From the NCBI RefSeq assembly GCF_014652215.1, contig NZ_BMYJ01000014.1, positions 30,158 to 94,157 on the forward strand: DNA of 64,000 bases, read 5' to 3'. Under the pieces are notes generated by a model. It saw only the letters and a list, made by a program, of their open reading frames with translations, did no database searches and was not told the origin of the DNA. This DNA is from Neogemmobacter tilapiae (GTDB lineage Bacteria > Pseudomonadota > Alphaproteobacteria > Rhodobacterales > Rhodobacteraceae). This document shows positions 60,552 through 64,000 of this stretch, piece after piece (within the stretch, counting starts at the first letter, position 1; every line of letters begins with the position of its first letter). Both the position numbers and the translations under genes were made by a program.

Positions 60552-61178
60552 TCAAACCCCGGCCCCCCGCACCACAGCCAGCACATCCGCCGCCACAGCT
60601 TCCGCCGAACGCCCCCCGTCAATCACCCGGAAACGCCCCGCAAATTCCTGCGCCAAGGCCAGAAAACCGCTGCGCATCCGCCGCTGCAAATCCAGCCCCA
60701 TGCCCTCAAACCGCAATTCCTTGCCCGCCCGCGCATTGGCCCGGCCCAGACCCACCTCTGGGTCAATGTCGATCAACAGCGTCAGATCCGGCTCCACCCC
60801 GATCATCGCCGCGTGCAGATCATCCACCGCCCCCCGCAGATCGCCCCGGCTTAGCCCCTGATACATCCGCGTGCTGTCCGCAAAACGGTCGGTGATCACC
60901 ACCGCCCCCCGTGCCAGCGCTGGCCGGATCGTCTTTTCCAAATGGTCCCGCCGTGCCGCCGTAAACAGCAGCAACTCCGTTTCCGCCGACCAGCGATCCG
61001 GGTCCCCCTCCAGCACCAACCGCCGAATTTCCTCGGCCCCGGCACTCCCGCCCGGTTCCCGCGTCAGCACCACATCCCGGCCCATCGCCCGCAGGCTATC
61101 GGCCAGCACCTGCGCCTGTGTGCTTTTCCCCGACCCGTCAATGCCTTCAAAGCTTAGAAACAGCCCAGCCGCCACCAT
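60552..61178 (-). CDS. tmk: Thymidylate kinase
   Basis: 208 aa from the ATG at 61178. P-loop GIDGSGKS (12-19), the LTREPGGSAGAEEIR block with the Arg of the base/phosphate site, and VITDRFADSTRMYQG with the DR catalytic pair. It converts dTMP to dTDP. A start at 61193 would add five residues and overlap the upstream gene; neither start has a clear ribosome site. The gap to the PBP gene is 1 bp. Confidence 0.94.
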   Translation of the reverse strand: MVAAGLFLSFEGIDGSGKSTQAQVLADSLRAMGRDVVLTREPGGSAGAEEIRRLVLEGDPDRWSAETELLLFTAARRDHLEKTIRPALARGAVVITDRFADSTRMYQGLSRGDLRGAVDDLHAAMIGVEPDLTLLIDIDPEVGLGRANARAGKELRFEGMGLDLQRRMRSGFLALAQEFAGRFRVIDGGRSAEAVAADVLAVVRGAGV

Positions 61179-61179
61179 G

Positions 61180-62331
61180 TTACGAGGCGGCATCCGCAGG
61201 CCAGTACCGCGCCTGCAGCACCTTGGCCGCCGTCATCAACCGCGTCATGAACCCGCCCTTGCCTACGTCATGCGCTGCCACCAAAGGCACCCGCGCATCC
61301 GGCAGGTCGGGGATATGCAGCACCAACTCCGCCAAGGGCTGCCCCTTCGCAATCGGGGCCGCCAAGGGCCCTTGATAAACCACCTCGGCCGTCACCTGCC
61401 CCTGCACCGCTGCGGGCACCAAACGCACCAGATCCTCTGCCGGAACCAGACCCACCGTCGCCGCATCGCCCATAAAGACATCCGCCATAGCCACCTGCTG
61501 ATCCGCCTTCGCCAGCGTCTTCAGCGAAAACTGCCGAAAGGCCCAGTTCGCCACCCGCTCCGCCTCTTCCGCCCGCGCCGCCTCACTTGGCAAGCCCGCC
61601 ATCGCAAAGATGATCCGCCGATCCCCCTGCTTCACCGAACCCACCAGCCCATAGCCCGCTTCCGACGTATGCCCCGTCTTCAACCCATCCGCCCCGATCC
61701 CCAGCTTCAACAGCGGGTTCCGGTTGAACCGATTGTCCGGCGCCCGGTCTTTGTAATTGAACTCCGTCTGCGCAAAGATCGGATAATACTCCGGGAATTC
61801 CTCGATCAGCCGCAGCGCAATGATCCCCAGATCCCGCATGCTCATCCGCTGCGCCGGGTCCGGCCAACCGCTCGCATTCGCGAAATTCGACTGATCCATC
61901 CCCAAGGCATGCGCCCGTTCCGTCATCTGCCGCGCAAAGGCCTCTTCCGTCCCCGCCAGACCCTCGGCCACCACCACGCAGGCATCGTTCCCCGAATTGA
62001 TGATCATCCCATGGATCAGATCGCTGACGGTCGGCCGATCCTGTTCATTCAGGAACATCGTCGAGCCGCCCATCGCCTTGGCCTTCGACGACACCCCAAA
62101 GGTCGTGTCCATCGTCACCCGGCCATCCTTCAACGCCTCGAACAGCATGTTGATCGTCATCAGCTTCGACATCGACGCCGGCGGTACCGGGGTTTCCCCG
62201 TTTTTGTCCATCAACACGGTATGCGTCGTCACATCATAAACCCAGATTGCCGTCGCCTGGCTTTCAAAGGCCTGCACCGGCAGGCCCAGCAAAAGGCCCA
62301 CCGCCACGATCATCCCACGCAGATACCGCAT
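61180..62331 (-). CDS. D-alanyl-D-alanine carboxypeptidase (PBP5/6 class)
   Basis: 383 aa. Signal peptide 1-21 ending VQA. Active-site motifs: SMSK (53-56), SGN (113-115) and KTG (217-219). The C-terminal beta domain and amphipathic end fit penicillin-binding protein 5/6, which trims peptidoglycan stem peptides at the inner-membrane outer face. Operon order here is SPOR lipoprotein, this gene, tmk. Confidence 0.95.
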   Translation of the reverse strand: MRYLRGMIVAVGLLLGLPVQAFESQATAIWVYDVTTHTVLMDKNGETPVPPASMSKLMTINMLFEALKDGRVTMDTTFGVSSKAKAMGGSTMFLNEQDRPTVSDLIHGMIINSGNDACVVVAEGLAGTEEAFARQMTERAHALGMDQSNFANASGWPDPAQRMSMRDLGIIALRLIEEFPEYYPIFAQTEFNYKDRAPDNRFNRNPLLKLGIGADGLKTGHTSEAGYGLVGSVKQGDRRIIFAMAGLPSEAARAEEAERVANWAFRQFSLKTLAKADQQVAMADVFMGDAATVGLVPAEDLVRLVPAAVQGQVTAEVVYQGPLAAPIAKGQPLAELVLHIPDLPDARVPLVAAHDVGKGGFMTRLMTAAKVLQARYWPADAAS

Positions 62332-62341
62332 CGTTCTTTCC

Positions 62342-63442
62342 TTACTTCGTCACATAGGCATCGGCATAGCCAAGAGACTTCACCTTGGCCAGAAGGTCCG
62401 CGCTGGCGCCCGCCCCCGATGCCGTCACTGTGAAGATCGTCTTGTCCGCCTTTTTCGACGATGTGATCGCCGCCGTCAGACCCGCGCCTTGCAATTTCGC
62501 CGCCGCAGCCTTGGCATTCGCCTCAACCCCGAACGCCCCGATCATGATCCTGACCGAACCGCTGGCCGCAGGCGCAGGGGCCGCCGCCTGCCCCCCCGCC
62601 GGGGCCGCTTTCGCCCCGTCCAGCGGCGTTGTCGCCACCGTGGCCGCCTTGGCCGGGGTCTTTGCCGCCGCCGCCGGATCAATCGCCGAAAGCGGTGCCC
62701 CCGGATCTTCGGCCTTCGGTTGCTTTTTCGCGCCGCCGCCGAACAGCCCGCCGAACAGGCCCTTCTTCTGCTTTACAGGTGCCGCCGCAGCAGGTGCTTC
62801 GGTCGCCGCCGTCGCTTTGCCGTCCTTGCCCACGGCCGCGACCGCCGCCGCCCCAATCGCCGCTGCGTCCTTGCCCGGCGTGGCCGCCCCGGCGGGCGCC
62901 GCGCCTTCACCCGCTTTGGCCGTTGCGCCCTTACCTGTCCCGGGCTTTTCGGCACCCTCTGCTGCCACATCCACGGGGGCAGGGCTGGCTTCTTGTACCA
63001 CGATCTCTTCCCGCCGCAGCGCCACGACCTTCAAGGTCACCGGCTGTCCCGCCAGCATCCCCAGCGCCGTCGCCGCATCTGACGACAACTGCAACCTAGG
63101 GCCGGGGTTCTCTCGCTCTCGCTTGAAAAGCGCCGCGGTGATCGATTTGCCACTTTCCGTATTCGTGATCAAAACCCGTTCCGGGCCCGCCGCATCGGGC
63201 GACGCGATCCAGGCACCGCCCAGCGAAGGCCGCCCGTCCCACAACCCCTTTTCATTGGCTGAAAACACGTCTGGCGCTTCGACATCCTTATTGCCGGGGC
63301 GCGTGATCCGCTGCGTTTCGCCAGTGGCCGCAACCCCCGGCTTGGCCGCCCCTGCCGCGCCACCTTTTGTATCTTGACATCCCGCCAGCGCCGCAACCGA
63401 TACGGTCGCCCCCAGCAGAATCCACAAAGAATTCCGTCTCAT
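62342..63442 (-). CDS. SPOR-domain lipoprotein
   Basis: 366 aa from the ATG at 63442 (AAGG at 5 bp); longer starts at 63460 and 63523 are possible. Signal peptide with lipobox LAGC near residue 22. A DUF-like double-psi/RlpA-like folded part at about 45-165 (LGGAWIASPDAAGPERVLITN, GMLAGQPVTLKVVALRREEIVVQEASP) is followed by a long Ala/Lys/Pro-rich linker and a C-terminal SPOR domain (about 295-366, SVRIMIGAFGVEANAKAAAAKLQ) that binds denuded septal peptidoglycan. It sits before the PBP gene, so both likely act at the cell wall. Confidence 0.88.
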   Translation of the reverse strand: MRRNSLWILLGATVSVAALAGCQDTKGGAAGAAKPGVAATGETQRITRPGNKDVEAPDVFSANEKGLWDGRPSLGGAWIASPDAAGPERVLITNTESGKSITAALFKRERENPGPRLQLSSDAATALGMLAGQPVTLKVVALRREEIVVQEASPAPVDVAAEGAEKPGTGKGATAKAGEGAAPAGAATPGKDAAAIGAAAVAAVGKDGKATAATEAPAAAAPVKQKKGLFGGLFGGGAKKQPKAEDPGAPLSAIDPAAAAKTPAKAATVATTPLDGAKAAPAGGQAAAPAPAASGSVRIMIGAFGVEANAKAAAAKLQGAGLTAAITSSKKADKTIFTVTASGAGASADLLAKVKSLGYADAYVTK

Positions 63443-63668
63443 AACTGCCTTAACCCCCATCGCGCGCGTTCTTTTGCCGCGCTTGCCCCGGTCCCCTGTC
63501 GAAAACAGGAGGATGCCCCGCACGCCTGAAGCGAAGCACCGCTAAGCGGTATCATAACGATTGCAGGGGACTCTGGGAAGCCCAAGGCCGTGCCACGGGA
63601 ATTTTCCCGCCGAGCCCACACTTTCGCCCCTTTCAGAATCGAGACCCAAGCGATAGGTCCACACGACC

Positions 63669-63758
63669 GGAAGTGTGGCCGAGTGGTTTAAGGCTCTAGT
63701 CTTGAAAACTAGCGTGGGGGGAACTCCACCGTGGGTTCGAATCCCACCGCTTCCGCCA
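63669..63758 (+). tRNA. tRNA-Ser (anticodon UGA)
   Basis: GGAAGTG pairs with CGCTTCC (one wobble, G-T-type mismatch inside); the anticodon stem CTAGT/ACTAG encloses CTTGAAA, giving TGA. Long variable arm, T-loop GGTTCGAATCC, discriminator G, CCA encoded. Its terminator is at 63785-63806. Confidence 0.95.
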
Positions 63759-63784
63759 CTTACCCTCGCGAAAGCGTTCTCCCG

Positions 63785-63806
63785 ATCCGGCTGCGGCCGG
63801 ATTTTT
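63785..63806 (+). terminator. Rho-independent terminator of tRNA-Ser(UGA)
   Basis: ATCCGGC (63785-63791) pairs with GCCGGAT (63796-63802), loop TGCG, followed by TTTT. It lies 26 bp downstream of the CCA. Confidence 0.85.
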
Positions 63807-63942
63807 CCGTTGTTTTCGAGGGTTATGCGGAGAGGCTGTTAACCGGTCCGTATGCCGCGAGGGACGAAAGCGGTCTCTAAGGGCCGATATTCTCCGGAGC
63901 TGATGACTGCGCCGCTCTGGTGAATTTATCAGAAGCCATTGA

Positions 63943-64000
63943 TGTTGATTTCCACTGAGAAGTGACCCGGGTTTTCCATCGAGATTTGACCCACCTCTGA
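63943..64000. mobile_element. Probable left end of an IS21-family element (runs off window)
   Basis: From TGTTGATTTCC at 63943 there are two copies of a 19-bp unit, TTCCACTGAGAAGTGACCC (63950-63968) and TTCCATCGAGATTTGACCC (63974-63992), 24 bp apart. Multiple short transposase-binding repeats with TGACCC at the inner side, after a TG terminus, are characteristic of IS21-type ends. No transposase gene is in the window and the terminal inverted repeat partner is not visible. Confidence 0.6.

Noticed and set aside
1..64000. CRISPR arrays
   Set aside because: No regularly spaced 25-40 bp repeats and no cas-like genes were seen.

Overview
The window is GC-rich (about 64 percent by eye) chromosomal DNA from an alphaproteobacterium, most likely a member of the Rhodobacteraceae (Rhodobacter, Tabrizicola or Gemmobacter-like). 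This rests on the protein sequences (ctaD, lepA, carA, hrpB, holB, tmk, lipB, rpmB), on CCA-encoding tRNA genes, and on the paralogous PCu(A)C genes. I could run no search, so the genus is not assigned.

Layout. (1) 1-5000: a mobile-element module. A leftward unit encodes a ParB/DNA-methyltransferase fusion, a DUF5681 protein and the start of a second DUF5681-like protein. A rightward unit encodes DUF3489, DUF2924 and a large serine recombinase, each overlapping the next by 4 bp. The module abuts a tRNA-Ser(GCU) gene. (2) 5.3-15.7 kb: metabolic and housekeeping genes: a glutamine-synthetase-like ligase with a class III aminotransferase, a class I aminotransferase, Ada, a CDF cation transporter and HrpB. 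(3) 15.9-19.8 kb: rpmB, two PCu(A)C copper-chaperone relatives (one with its metal ligands degraded), and an SDR/TetR divergent pair with a dyad operator. (4) 19.9-23.3 kb: lepA, then a 108-bp diverged second copy of the lepA 3' end beside an AT-rich DUF2235 hydrolase gene, an acquired insertion. (5) 23.4-43.5 kb: core genes (carA, yqeY, ctaD, lipB), several small regulator/target pairs with visible operators (MerR, MarR), tRNA-Leu(GAG), and a polyamine-type ABC transporter operon with a DUF2314 gene inside it.

(6) 43.6-55.9 kb is the most unusual part. Nine same-strand genes encode five large dynamin-like GTPases, two proteins that look roadblock/LC7-like, and two small unknown proteins. The GTPases fall into two sequence classes: A (681 and 696 aa, NRxD, LLPSDVNPWTTVVT) and B (631 and 513 aa, GEFSxGKST, QAWRESER). 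They are arranged as two adjacent A-B pairs, with the two roadblock-like genes between the pairs. The fifth is a class A relative whose P-loop lysine is replaced by valine. Three hairpin terminators divide the region into units, and a non-coding region with a cluster of GANTC sites lies upstream. I propose this as a candidate undescribed membrane-remodelling system. The family assignments come from motifs; the function is inference.

(7) 56.7-63.5 kb: a leftward run of an AEC transporter, a metallo-beta-lactamase-fold hydrolase, TatD, holB, tmk, a D-Ala-D-Ala carboxypeptidase and a SPOR lipoprotein. (8) The window ends with tRNA-Ser(UGA), its terminator, and what looks like the first 58 bp of an IS21-family element.
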